Source: Microcaldota archaeon | GTDB taxonomy: Archaea > Micrarchaeota > Micrarchaeia > Anstonellales > Bilamarchaeaceae | DNA: 12,744 nucleotides | Assembly (NCBI GenBank): GCA_020726005.1 | Contig: DYTL01000016.1 | Location: 1 to 12,744 of the forward strand | Direction of reading: 5' to 3' | Part shown: piece by piece, positions 6,143 to 12,696 of the stretch | How the letters are laid out: each line of letters opens with the position of its first letter | How positions within the stretch are numbered: position 1 is the stretch's first letter | The notes under the pieces: model-generated | The model's input: the letters and a program-made list of their open reading frames with translations, nothing else | What the model was told of the DNA's origin: nothing | Databases searched by the model: none | Made by a program: the position numbers and the translations under genes

Positions 6143-7156
6143 TTATTTGCCACAACTGCCATATGAATTTGTTATATTAGTTGAAAGTGAGTTATTGCAT
6201 ACAACTGGAGGAATATTAAATGCACTACAAATTAATGTTTTAATTCCTTCAGGATCTCTAGCGAAATCTGCTCCGAAAAATTTGTTATTAATCCTCAATG
6301 AAGGAGAATATATCGCAGATAATGTATTAGCAGCACTAACGTCTGCCAAATACAACGCCTCTCCGTTTTGATCTACACAAGACATTACCTCAGTTGAATT
6401 AATGCTAATTTGGTCCATTAATTTAATAGATTCATTTTTGTCACAATTGATGTTATTCTTACATAATGGATAAATTATTTCAATGTATTTGGTAGCATAC
6501 GTCCAATATTTAATCAGATTTATTTGCTGAATGCAAGCTTGAATTTTATTTTGTTGGCGTTCGTAATTTCCATGCATATCACTAAAGAACCTTACTTTGA
6601 TATCTGCTTTTTTATTAAATAGCGGCCCAACAAAAGTAAATGAATTTAGTGCTTGGACTCCGGCAGGACAATATGAAAAAATATATAATTCCACTATTGG
6701 TATATCTAATTTGGTAAGATTTACTAAAGAGATACTATTAGTTATATTACTCTGTTTATTCTGTTGGGCTTCTATAAGTTTTATTTTCGCTGCAAATTCA
6801 TCAATTTTTTCAGCGCTGCCGTACATGTACTGAACATCACGTGATACTGGAACGAGTACTGGTCTGCCCACCTCATCAGAAAAATTTATCAATATAAATT
6901 GACCGTTATCTTTAGCATTGTTGAATTTGAGTGTAACATTCTGTTTATATTGTATGCGTATAAATGCTTCAATAGTTTCCTTGAGTTTTAGGATCTTTTC
7001 AAGAGAAATTTGAGCAATTTTCGTCGTTTCATTAAACATAGAAGCAGTATTATTTGTACTAGCATTGAATATTGGTGCAACAGTATTACCTAGGCATCCA
7101 ATTATAAGCATGATTATTGATATCAGTACATAAATTGCAATTATATTTTTATTCAT
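6143..7156 (-). CDS. Secreted thioredoxin-fold (DsbA/GILT-like) protein, probable lipoprotein
   Basis: The 337-residue protein starts with a hydrophobic segment (4-20) ending in IIGC21, a lipobox-like site, so it is probably exported and anchored. A thioredoxin-fold domain follows at about 153-320: VELYIFSYCPAG (155-166, C163), MHGNYER (194-200), a cis-Pro-like SPSLRINN (284-291) and a closing ICSAFNIPPVVC (309-320). The motif is CPAG, with one Cys in the usual CxxC position, so a simple disulfide exchange is doubtful; further Cys at 208, 232, 238, 260, 310, 320 and 335 may pair instead. About eleven N-x-S/T sequons fit an N-glycosylated surface protein. GATGA precedes the ATG and the NYN stop is 11 nt upstream, so the two are one transcript. 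Similar proteins are common in small archaea (family knowledge); the substrate is unknown. Confidence 0.75.
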   Translation of the reverse strand: MNKNIIAIYVLISIIMLIIGCLGNTVAPIFNASTNNTASMFNETTKIAQISLEKILKLKETIEAFIRIQYKQNVTLKFNNAKDNGQFILINFSDEVGRPVLVPVSRDVQYMYGSAEKIDEFAAKIKLIEAQQNKQSNITNSISLVNLTKLDIPIVELYIFSYCPAGVQALNSFTFVGPLFNKKADIKVRFFSDMHGNYERQQNKIQACIQQINLIKYWTYATKYIEIIYPLCKNNINCDKNESIKLMDQISINSTEVMSCVDQNGEALYLADVSAANTLSAIYSPSLRINNKFFGADFARDPEGIKTLICSAFNIPPVVCNNSLSTNITNSYGSCGK

Positions 7157-7167
7157 TGTTTCATCTT

Positions 7168-7659
7168 TTAAATTTCCGCATTTTTGATATGCTCGGCTTT
7201 TCCATACCCGATCTGTTTTGCTATAATTATTATATCTGCAGTATTTTTTAATGCAATAGAAAATGCTGAATCAGAAGCAACGACAATTGTTTTTTTCAAA
7301 TATTCTCTTGCTTTTTTAAGTACTGGGATAAAATCAGTATCTCGAGTCATAAGCGCAAGAATGTCAGTATCTTTTTCCATTATATATTCCATTGCTTCTA
7401 CTGCCATGATTACGTCTACATCCCCCGTAGTTATTTCAGTTCCAAATCCCTGATTTACCATTGCTTCTATAAGTTTATCAGATGCATACTGGTCAAGATA
7501 AACTTTTGCAATTCGGATATCTCCATATTTTTGAAGCTCATTTTTAACTTCTATCAAATCAATACTAACCTCTTTCCGTATACTGTTTGGACCATCTATA
7601 AGAAATACTATTTGCTTGTTCTTCTTTTTTCCTAAAATATTGTCAAAAAAACCCACCAC
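7168..7659 (-). CDS. NYN/PIN-like ribonuclease domain protein
   Basis: NYN (LabA-like) proteins fold like PIN nucleases and are thought to cleave RNA with a metal held by Asp residues. Seen in the 163-residue form: FLIDGPN (19-25, D22), TTGDVDV (77-83, D80 and D82) and LMTRDTDFIPV (103-113, D107 and D109), the expected acidic set. The length fits the archaeal stand-alone family. The frame is open back to a TTG at 7716 and contains an ATG at 7695, but I chose the GTG at 7659. GGTGAT (7663-7668) lies 3 nt before it, as at other genes here, and the start then follows the TatD stop (7670) by 10 nt instead of overlapping it. It is followed closely by the thioredoxin-fold gene. The target RNA is unknown. 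Confidence 0.82.
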   Translation of the reverse strand: MVGFFDNILGKKKNKQIVFLIDGPNSIRKEVSIDLIEVKNELQKYGDIRIAKVYLDQYASDKLIEAMVNQGFGTEITTGDVDVIMAVEAMEYIMEKDTDILALMTRDTDFIPVLKKAREYLKKTIVVASDSAFSIALKNTADIIIIAKQIGYGKAEHIKNAEI

Positions 7660-7669
7660 ATTATCACCA

Positions 7670-8383
7670 TTATATATCAAAAAATCTGATTGCATTTTTT
7701 GCCGTACATTCTGCAACTATATTTTTATCAAGCTTTTTAGTTTCTGCAATATATTCAATTGTGCGTTCAACTTCATAAAAAGTTCGTACAATATAAGGCG
7801 AATCAGTTTCAACTAATAGATTTTCTAGTGCAACACTATTTATAATCTTTCTCCTTTCTTTTGAATGTAAAGGAGAAATTGAAATAAATGCACCCAAATC
7901 AATTACTTTTTCAGCTTGTTTAAGCGTACCGGAAAAGAAATGCATCATTATTCCATGAGTATATTTACGTTCATATAAAATATCAATTACTTTTTTTTCT
8001 GCGTTGCGTGAATGAATCACAATTGGAAGTTTTAATTCTTCGGCAAGGTCGAGCATTTTATAAAAAACTATTTCCTCGTTTTTTACATTTTCAGAAGTTT
8101 TCGCCCAATACAAATCTAATCCGATTTCACCTATAGCATTTGGTTTGTATTTTTTTATTTCATTAATCCACAAATCTAATTTCGTAATTCCTTCCTTTAC
8201 TGTGGTTTGGGGTGCGATTCCTAAAACATAAGGAATTTTATATTTTTTTGCGATTGCAGTATTCTTTATATTAGAAAAATGTGAATAACCGACAGTAACC
8301 GGAAGCCAACCGGGTTTAATTTGTATATGTTTATAGGAATCAAGGTGGCAGTGTGCATCAATAATAGGAACGTGATCTTTCAT
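7670..8383 (-). CDS. TatD-family metal-dependent hydrolase
   Basis: TatD proteins are TIM-barrel metal hydrolases, with DNase activity shown for several members. The 237-residue protein has the full metal set: DAHCH (9-13), E86 in GEIGLDLYW, H124 in IVIHSRNAE, H148 in MMHFFSG (bacterial proteins usually read HCFSG) and D194 in VETDSPY. GIAPQ (55-59) replaces the GxHP loop typical of bacteria, as in archaeal members. The length is slightly short of the usual 250-260. The ATG at 8383 overlaps the end of the upstream 536-aa gene by 26 nt and is preceded by AGGTCAG, pointing to translational coupling. The stop precedes the NYN gene by 10 nt. Two nuclease-like genes in a row suggest a shared nucleic-acid turnover role, which is inference. 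Confidence 0.93.
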   Translation of the reverse strand: MKDHVPIIDAHCHLDSYKHIQIKPGWLPVTVGYSHFSNIKNTAIAKKYKIPYVLGIAPQTTVKEGITKLDLWINEIKKYKPNAIGEIGLDLYWAKTSENVKNEEIVFYKMLDLAEELKLPIVIHSRNAEKKVIDILYERKYTHGIMMHFFSGTLKQAEKVIDLGAFISISPLHSKERRKIINSVALENLLVETDSPYIVRTFYEVERTIEYIAETKKLDKNIVAECTAKNAIRFFDI

Positions 8384-9968
8384 TTTTCTGACCTGTTACT
8401 AAATTATATATATTGAAACGCAAGGTTTTTGTCCGTTCCAGTTCATTAGAAATTTGTTCAAGCAAGGTTTTTTTGAATTTAACGAAATCATCGCGGCTAT
8501 ACTCTACGTTACCTATTGCATTACGTATACTTTTTACATTAAAGCAATACATCCCATCATACACTCCTTCTACATTATGGCAGAAGTAAATATCACTGGA
8601 ATTATTTGCAATATTTACTTCAAAGGTACGATTCACATTTTGCACGTAATGAGTATTAATACAAAATGAAGAAGAAAACGCGCAGGTTCCTCCAAAAATG
8701 TTAGTAGATTCGCGAGGCCAAAATGAGAATCCTGCGTTTTTTGTTAATACAGCCAGTATGTTTTTGTATGCGTTTATCGCATTGGCTGAAACAATCGGGG
8801 CATCTAAATTTGTACATTTTTCGGAATAATAACATGAAATGTATGCAATACAGCTTGCATTTTCAATCATCTCGCTAAGATTACTACTTATTTCATTTCT
8901 AGGTAATGAAACCAATGCAAGTTGTTCTTTCTCCATCCCAATAAAAACTTTTGAAATATTCTCTAACATCCAGTATTTCTTAATTACATATACATCTTCG
9001 TTGCTTATTGGTGAGCGCTCCATACTAATGTCGTAAAAATCCACATTAGAAGAAAGCCATTTTCCATATTTATCTATGTCGGAAAGCTCCTTTCCAACTA
9101 AAATAGAACTTGTAGAACGCCATGCTTTTTCTACTTCTTCTTTAGCGCGTTTTGGATCGCAGCCATCGTTAATTAAAGGTTTCGTACTCAAAACCATTGA
9201 ACTTTTTTTCATTTTCAATAAATCAAAAAGGCCCGGTGCACGTTTTTTGTTAGAAAGTTCGCTTCTCAATTGTTCGCGCAGTTGGGATTCTATTTTTGAA
9301 TATTCTATAGGAGTAAGCTCAAAGTTTCCGATGAGATATTTTTTCCCCCGCTGGAAGAACGAAAACCAACATTTCTGACAACCATCAAGATTACTTGAAT
9401 AAAATATGTCCGAAGAACCAGTTATTAAGAATGATTCAAACAGACGCATCGCACTTTTAGGTCCACCGATGCATCTGGCGCGTATCGCAAATGATGCATT
9501 TCCACTATCGTGCGTTCCAAACATATATTTACTATTTCTTATAAATGACGAACGCAGTACATATTCTGATTTAGATACCATATTAGAATCGCTAACAAAA
9601 AAACTATCAATAATATTACTGGAGCGTTCTATGTTTTTGCATGTTCCTAATACTATGTTTCCAGTATAAATAAAACGCTCATAAAGTGCATTCGCAATAC
9701 TATCTATATCTTTTATCTCATTTATGGAAAGCGGCGGAAACTTTCTTTTCCAATCAAGTTCATCAAAAGCCAAAAATTTTGCAGAGGACATATAATGTTG
9801 ACCTGAAACATAAACATCATTGTTAGAAATGTATGACTTAAAAATATTTGGTTTTTGCATATATTCAGTTAGATAGGGTATAAAATTAGTAAGTGGTCCA
9901 ATTTCATCTCCAAACAATATTCGACAGGTTTGTCTAAATTTGGAATCAAAATCAAATTCTGATAACAT
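8358..9968 (-). CDS. 536-aa protein with duplicated beta-rich module, unrecognised
   Basis: I do not recognise a named function. The protein is soluble, without a signal peptide or membrane helix. It contains two related modules, each a run of short beta-like stretches ending in a helix: 184-237 (SSDIFYSSNLDGC... ending EQLRSEL) and 457-510 (SSDIYFCHNVEGV... ending EQISNEL). Upstream of each is an irregular stretch rich in Ser, Asn, Cys and aromatics (about 104-183 and 422-456), resembling a small right-handed beta-helix (inference). Cys are scattered, including C197-C200, with no clean zinc-ribbon spacing. Transcription is probably leaderless, since a TTTTTAAA stretch sits 28 nt before the ATG, inside a 17-bp tandem repeat. 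It leads the minus-strand run and overlaps TatD by 26 nt, so it may act with TatD and the NYN protein. Confidence 0.7.
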   Translation of the reverse strand: MLSEFDFDSKFRQTCRILFGDEIGPLTNFIPYLTEYMQKPNIFKSYISNNDVYVSGQHYMSSAKFLAFDELDWKRKFPPLSINEIKDIDSIANALYERFIYTGNIVLGTCKNIERSSNIIDSFFVSDSNMVSKSEYVLRSSFIRNSKYMFGTHDSGNASFAIRARCIGGPKSAMRLFESFLITGSSDIFYSSNLDGCQKCWFSFFQRGKKYLIGNFELTPIEYSKIESQLREQLRSELSNKKRAPGLFDLLKMKKSSMVLSTKPLINDGCDPKRAKEEVEKAWRSTSSILVGKELSDIDKYGKWLSSNVDFYDISMERSPISNEDVYVIKKYWMLENISKVFIGMEKEQLALVSLPRNEISSNLSEMIENASCIAYISCYYSEKCTNLDAPIVSANAINAYKNILAVLTKNAGFSFWPRESTNIFGGTCAFSSSFCINTHYVQNVNRTFEVNIANNSSDIYFCHNVEGVYDGMYCFNVKSIRNAIGNVEYSRDDFVKFKKTLLEQISNELERTKTLRFNIYNLVTGQKNERSRSYY

Positions 9969-10000
9969 AGTAAGAGTTTAAAAATAGTAAGAGTTTAAAA
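9967..10000 (-). repeat. Tandem 17-bp repeat carrying duplicated TATA box
   Basis: Two exact copies of ATAGTAAGAGTTTAAAA (9967-9983 and 9984-10000) run into the start codon of the 536-aa gene; the first copy overlaps the ATG. Read on the minus strand each carries TTTTAAAC. The distal one is centred 28 nt upstream of the ATG and is well placed as the TATA box of a leaderless transcript. Confidence 0.6.
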
Positions 10001-10022
10001 ATACCACAGGTACAATCAAAAA

Positions 10023-10131
10023 CAGTAATTCCGAACATCTTCTACAACTAAACCATTCGCGCGAACCAAACATTATATTTACTAATCTTTTGTACATATA
10101 AAAATTGTATATATAAAAAATTGCGATTTTG
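10023..10131. repeat. MITE-like repeat, copy 2a (left end plus unrelated filler)
   Basis: The first 27 nt (10023-10049) are identical to 4891-4917, including the CAGTAATTCCG terminal repeat. After that the sequence departs from copy 1 and is AT-rich to 10131, with a TTCGCGCGAA palindrome at 10056-10065. It looks like a truncated or internally replaced element directly next to copy 2b. Together they fill most of the 302-bp divergent spacer. Confidence 0.5.
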
Positions 10132-10228
10132 CAGTAATTCAACTAATTTGAAAATATTTTTTCGCGTTTTTTAGCGAATTTATGTAATTTCGAAATCGGA
10201 AGGTTTTTATTTACTTGCGGATTTACTG
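10132..10228. repeat. MITE-like repeat, copy 2b (97 bp)
   Basis: It starts CAGTAATTC (10132-10140) and ends CGGATTTACTG (10218-10228). From 10159 on it matches copy 1 with four substitutions and a 7-nt deletion. One substitution turns the G-U pair of the TTCGC stem into G-C (GCGAA), so pairing is kept. It has the same orientation as copy 1. The right end stops 10 nt before the TATA box of the 33-aa gene. Confidence 0.6.
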
Positions 10229-10238
10229 ATACTTGAAA

Positions 10239-10247
10239 TTATAAATA
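10239..10247 (+). promoter_or_regulatory. TATA box of the 33-aa gene, leaderless spacing
   Basis: TTATAAATA centred 28 nt before the ATG at 10271, the archaeal spacing for a transcript that starts at the start codon. It lies just outside the right end of the MITE-like repeat. Confidence 0.5.
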
Positions 10248-10270
10248 CGTATTAAAATTTAGATGATTAA

Positions 10271-10372
10271 ATGAAAGCTAATGAAGAAGAAATTGATAAT
10301 GAAGAAAAAATTAGCGCATTATCTGAAGCATTATTTAAAGATTTTTACATTGGAAAAATAGAAAAAAATTAA
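10271..10372 (+). CDS. Small acidic 33-aa protein
   Basis: The ATG at 10271 starts a 33-codon frame ending TAA at 10370-10372. The peptide is MKANEEEIDNEEKISALSEA followed by LFKDFYIGKIEKN: an acidic N-terminal half, then one amphipathic helix, then a basic tail. There is no membrane segment. Support comes from the well-placed TATA box at 10239-10247, from the frame ending 20 nt before the DUF350 gene, and from that gene's own GGTGAT site inside the gap. The two genes are therefore probably one transcript, with a leaderless first gene and a Shine-Dalgarno-led second gene. I recognise no family. It could be a partner of the DUF350 membrane protein, which is inference from position only. Confidence 0.5.
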   Translation: MKANEEEIDNEEKISALSEALFKDFYIGKIEKN

Positions 10373-10392
10373 ATAAAAAATAGGTGATATAA

Positions 10393-10920
10393 ATGGTTGT
10401 TAATATCATAATACAATTCGGGTTTGCGCTTGCGCAACTTATAATGGGCCTTGCGCTTGCGATTGGCTCGATATATATTTCGCTCAAGCTTTTTGATAAA
10501 TTTACAAAAAACTTAGATGAATGGACAGAAATAAAAAACGGTAATGTTGCGGTTGGTTTGTTGTTTGGAGGAATAATTCTCTCTATTGCGATAATAATAG
10601 AAGGCGGTGTTTCGGGAATAATGGTATATGTTGTTCCTGGGATGAGTCTTACTGCTGGTATAGTTGGATTCGCAATAGGAATCGTTAATTTGATTATAAT
10701 CATGATTGCTGCGGTTGTTTCTGTTTATATTGCTATAACGGTTCTAGACAAAATTACTCAAGATATAGATGAAATAGCAGAACTCAAAAAAGGCAATGTT
10801 GCAGTCGCAATAATGATGGTTGCAGTGCTTCTTGCAGTTTCATTCGTAACCAAAGGAGCGGTTAATGGAGTTATCGGAATAATCAACATGACTGAAATTA
10901 TCGAATTATTTGGACTATAA
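10393..10920 (+). CDS. DUF350 family membrane protein, two tandem copies
   Basis: The 175-residue protein has four hydrophobic helices at about 4-32, 51-80, 88-117 and 134-165, so it is an inner (cytoplasmic) membrane protein. It is a tandem duplication: each half has two helices joined by a charged cytosolic-type loop of the form DK-x-T-x3-DE-x2-E-[IL]-K-x-GNVAV (35-54 and 119-138). That loop with the GNVAVA start of the next helix is the DUF350 signature. The biochemical role of DUF350 is not established. The ATG is preceded by GGTGAT (10383-10388), 4-nt spacing. It follows the 33-aa ORF by 20 nt and is followed by a T-rich stretch (10921-10935) that may end the transcript. Confidence 0.88.
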   Translation: MVVNIIIQFGFALAQLIMGLALAIGSIYISLKLFDKFTKNLDEWTEIKNGNVAVGLLFGGIILSIAIIIEGGVSGIMVYVVPGMSLTAGIVGFAIGIVNLIIIMIAAVVSVYIAITVLDKITQDIDEIAELKKGNVAVAIMMVAVLLAVSFVTKGAVNGVIGIINMTEIIELFGL

Positions 10921-10935
10921 TTTTTTGATTTTTAC
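10921..10935 (+). terminator. T-rich stretch after the DUF350 gene
   Basis: The T-run right after the DUF350 stop (TTTTTTGATTTTT) is a plausible archaeal poly-T terminator. No stem-loop precedes it. The next gene has its own TATA-like ACAATATATTG at 10934-10944. Confidence 0.35.
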
Positions 10936-10993
10936 AATATATTGCATTAATACGTTATCGCGTGGTGTAATCGTTGTCCTTCAGGGTGAGGAG

Positions 10994-11032
10994 ATGCCAG
11001 TCGAAATATGGTTGAATAAAAATGAATATTGA
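10994..11032 (+). CDS. Possible 12-codon leader ORF overlapping the ProRS start
   Basis: The ATG at 10994 follows GGTGAG (10985-10990) with 3-nt spacing, the best Shine-Dalgarno site in this region and identical in geometry to the sites of the HTH-repeat and NYN genes. The frame reads MPVEIWLNKNEY and stops at TGA 11030-11032, ten nt past the ATG of ProRS (11022), in another frame. The second codon is Pro (CCA). Just upstream TCCTT and GAGGA (10978-10982 and 10988-10992) can pair, which would sequester the Shine-Dalgarno site. It may couple or tune ProRS translation; equally it may simply be the ProRS ribosome landing site. Confidence 0.35.
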   Translation: MPVEIWLNKNEY

Positions 11033-12491
11033 CAAATGTGCTAATTTTTCGGATTGGTATAATGAAATTCTTAAAGAAGCTGAACTGTGCGACCTTCGCT
11101 ACAATATAAAAGGATTTATAGTTATTATGCCGTGGGCGATGAAAAGTATAGATATAATATACAAATTTTACAATGCGGAACTGGAAAAAACAAACCATCT
11201 GCCTGCATTCTTTCCATCACTAATCCATGAAAAATCGTTTTGGGCAGAAAAAGAGCATGTAAAGGGGTTTATTCCAGAAGTGCTTTGGGTTACAGGAGCA
11301 GGAGACAAAAAATTAGAAGAAAGATATGCGTTAAAACCAACAGGCGAAGCATGTATTTATCCAATGTATGCGCTTTGGGTTAACGGTATTTCAGATTTAC
11401 CAATAAAGATATATCAGAAAGGATGTGTATGGAGACATGAAACAAAAGCAACCAAACCGTTTATACGCGGACGAGAATTTTTGTGGATAGAAGCGCACAA
11501 TGTTTTTTTAAATGATGAAGAAGCAAAAAAACAAATTATTGAAGATGCAACGATAACGAAAAAAGTTATATGGGAAAAATTAGGAATTCCGTTCATAGTT
11601 TTCAAAAGACCGCAGTGGGACAAGTTTCCTGGGGCAGATAATACGTTTGCAGTAGATACGCTTATGCCTGATGGAAAAATATTACAAATTGCAAGTACTC
11701 ATCTTCTTGGTCAGCATTTTTCCAAAGCATACGGAATAAAATACATAAATGAAAAAAATGAAAGTGCGCACGCATGGCAAACCTGTTATGGACCAGGAAT
11801 AAATCGAATTTATGCAGCTATGATATCATTACATGGGGATAACAAAGGGCTTGTGCTTCCATTTGAAATTACGCCCATTCAAGTTGTAATAATTCCAATA
11901 ATAAGAAAAGAAAATGAGGAAAAAGTAATTTCTGTGGCTAAAGAAATTCAAAAAAAACTCTCCAAAAACTTGCGCACGCATTTGGATTTGCGCAATCAAA
12001 CACCGGGATTCAAATTCAATTATTGGGAAATGAAAGGGATCCCAATTCGGATAGAAATAGGCGAGCGCGATATTATGAACGGAACGGTAGTGCTTGTTAT
12101 GCGCAATAATGGAAAAAAGGAGAATGTAAAAATAGAAAATATTAAAAATATTGTTCGTAATACTGGAAAAATATTAGATGCTCAGCTTGCTACAAAAAGC
12201 TCGGAACGATTTATAAAAAGTTTGGATTGTGCTAAAAATAGCACAGAAATGGCAAAAAAAATAGATGAAGGTAGAATAGTGAAGGTTGCTTTTTGTACTG
12301 ATCAAATGCAAGGTGAAAAATGCGTAAATGAATTAAAAGAAAAATATTCTTGCGATGCGCGCGGGACTATATTCTCATTTTTCAACTCAAATAAATACGA
12401 ATTTGAAAGTTCTGATATACCACACGAAGATAAATGCATAAACTGTGGCAAGTTCGCGAATATATATATGTATTTTGCAAGACAATATTGA
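11022..12491 (+). CDS. proS: Prolyl-tRNA synthetase, archaeal/eukaryal type
   Basis: Charges tRNA-Pro with proline in the cytoplasm. The class II catalytic core is visible: motif 1 around IMPWAMKSIDIIYKFYN (35-51), the proline-binding TGE at 107-109, motif 2 KGCVWRHETK then KPFIRGREF (133-153; R138 and E140 bind ATP), and motif 3 GPGINR with HGDNKGLVLP (257-280). The anticodon-binding domain (about 285-390) and the archaeal/eukaryal C-terminal zinc region with C472-I-N-C475 and the conserved terminal YFARQY follow. The bacterial editing insertion is absent. Motif 3 reads GPGINR where most relatives have GxSTR, a mild deviation. The 489-residue length fits the family. The ATG at 11022 gives a complete N-terminus (FSDWYNEILKEAEL), but its upstream sequence has a weaker ribosome site than the overlapping 12-codon ORF. 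tRNA-Gln follows 40 nt after the stop. Confidence 0.96.
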   Translation: MNIDKCANFSDWYNEILKEAELCDLRYNIKGFIVIMPWAMKSIDIIYKFYNAELEKTNHLPAFFPSLIHEKSFWAEKEHVKGFIPEVLWVTGAGDKKLEERYALKPTGEACIYPMYALWVNGISDLPIKIYQKGCVWRHETKATKPFIRGREFLWIEAHNVFLNDEEAKKQIIEDATITKKVIWEKLGIPFIVFKRPQWDKFPGADNTFAVDTLMPDGKILQIASTHLLGQHFSKAYGIKYINEKNESAHAWQTCYGPGINRIYAAMISLHGDNKGLVLPFEITPIQVVIIPIIRKENEEKVISVAKEIQKKLSKNLRTHLDLRNQTPGFKFNYWEMKGIPIRIEIGERDIMNGTVVLVMRNNGKKENVKIENIKNIVRNTGKILDAQLATKSSERFIKSLDCAKNSTEMAKKIDEGRIVKVAFCTDQMQGEKCVNELKEKYSCDARGTIFSFFNSNKYEFESSDIPHEDKCINCGKFANIYMYFARQY

Positions 12492-12531
12492 AATAAAAAA
12501 TAGAATGTACAAAATATTCTTATTCTTAAAT

Positions 12532-12604
12532 AGCCCTATCGTCTAGTGGTCAAGGATACAAGGCTTTGGACCTTGGGACTCCAGTTCGAATCTGGATAGG
12601 GCTA
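12532..12604 (+). tRNA. tRNA-Gln(UUG), no intron
   Basis: Acceptor AGCCCTA (12532-12538) pairs with TAGGGCT (12597-12603), 7/7, followed by discriminator A (12604). The anticodon stem CAAGG/CCTTG holds loop CTTTGGA, giving anticodon UUG. The T arm carries GTTCGAAT. Length is 73 nt, with no intron and no encoded CCA. It is a regular class I tRNA, in contrast to the interrupted tRNA-Leu at 5869-6132. Confidence 0.95.
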
Positions 12605-12670
12605 AATTTTATCATGTTTTATCTTAATTTCGCCAATTCAGAACAACACATTACTTTTTTTTATAACATA

Positions 12671-12696
12671 GGTTTAAATAACGTTATGTTTAAACC
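12671..12696. repeat. Nested palindrome, 8-bp arms
   Basis: GGTTTAAA (12671-12678) and TTTAAACC (12689-12696) are perfect inverted copies around TAACGTTA (12679-12686), itself a palindrome. A further GGTTTAA at 12708-12714 follows. This looks like an operator or a paired binding site in the spacer after tRNA-Gln. The remainder of 12605-12744 shows no gene I can support; the minus frame open from the window edge to TAG at 12697-12699 could be the last 15 codons of a neighbouring gene. Confidence 0.35.

Noticed and set aside
8454..9669. Plus-strand frames opposite the 536-aa gene
   Set aside because: They are antisense shadows without promoters or ribosome sites of the local type.
9967..10228. 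CRISPR array
   Set aside because: The repeats are either tandem without spacers or long, divergent elements with inverted ends; there is no regular repeat-spacer pattern and no cas gene.
10335..10703. Minus-strand frame of 122 codons opposite the DUF350 gene
   Set aside because: The Ile/Pro-rich peptide mirrors the hydrophobic codons of DUF350; the plus-strand frame has the ribosome site and family motif.
10921..11021. Box C/D or H/ACA RNA before ProRS
   Set aside because: No paired C (RUGAUGA) and D (CUGA) boxes with guide spacing are present; the small stem is better read as part of the ProRS leader.
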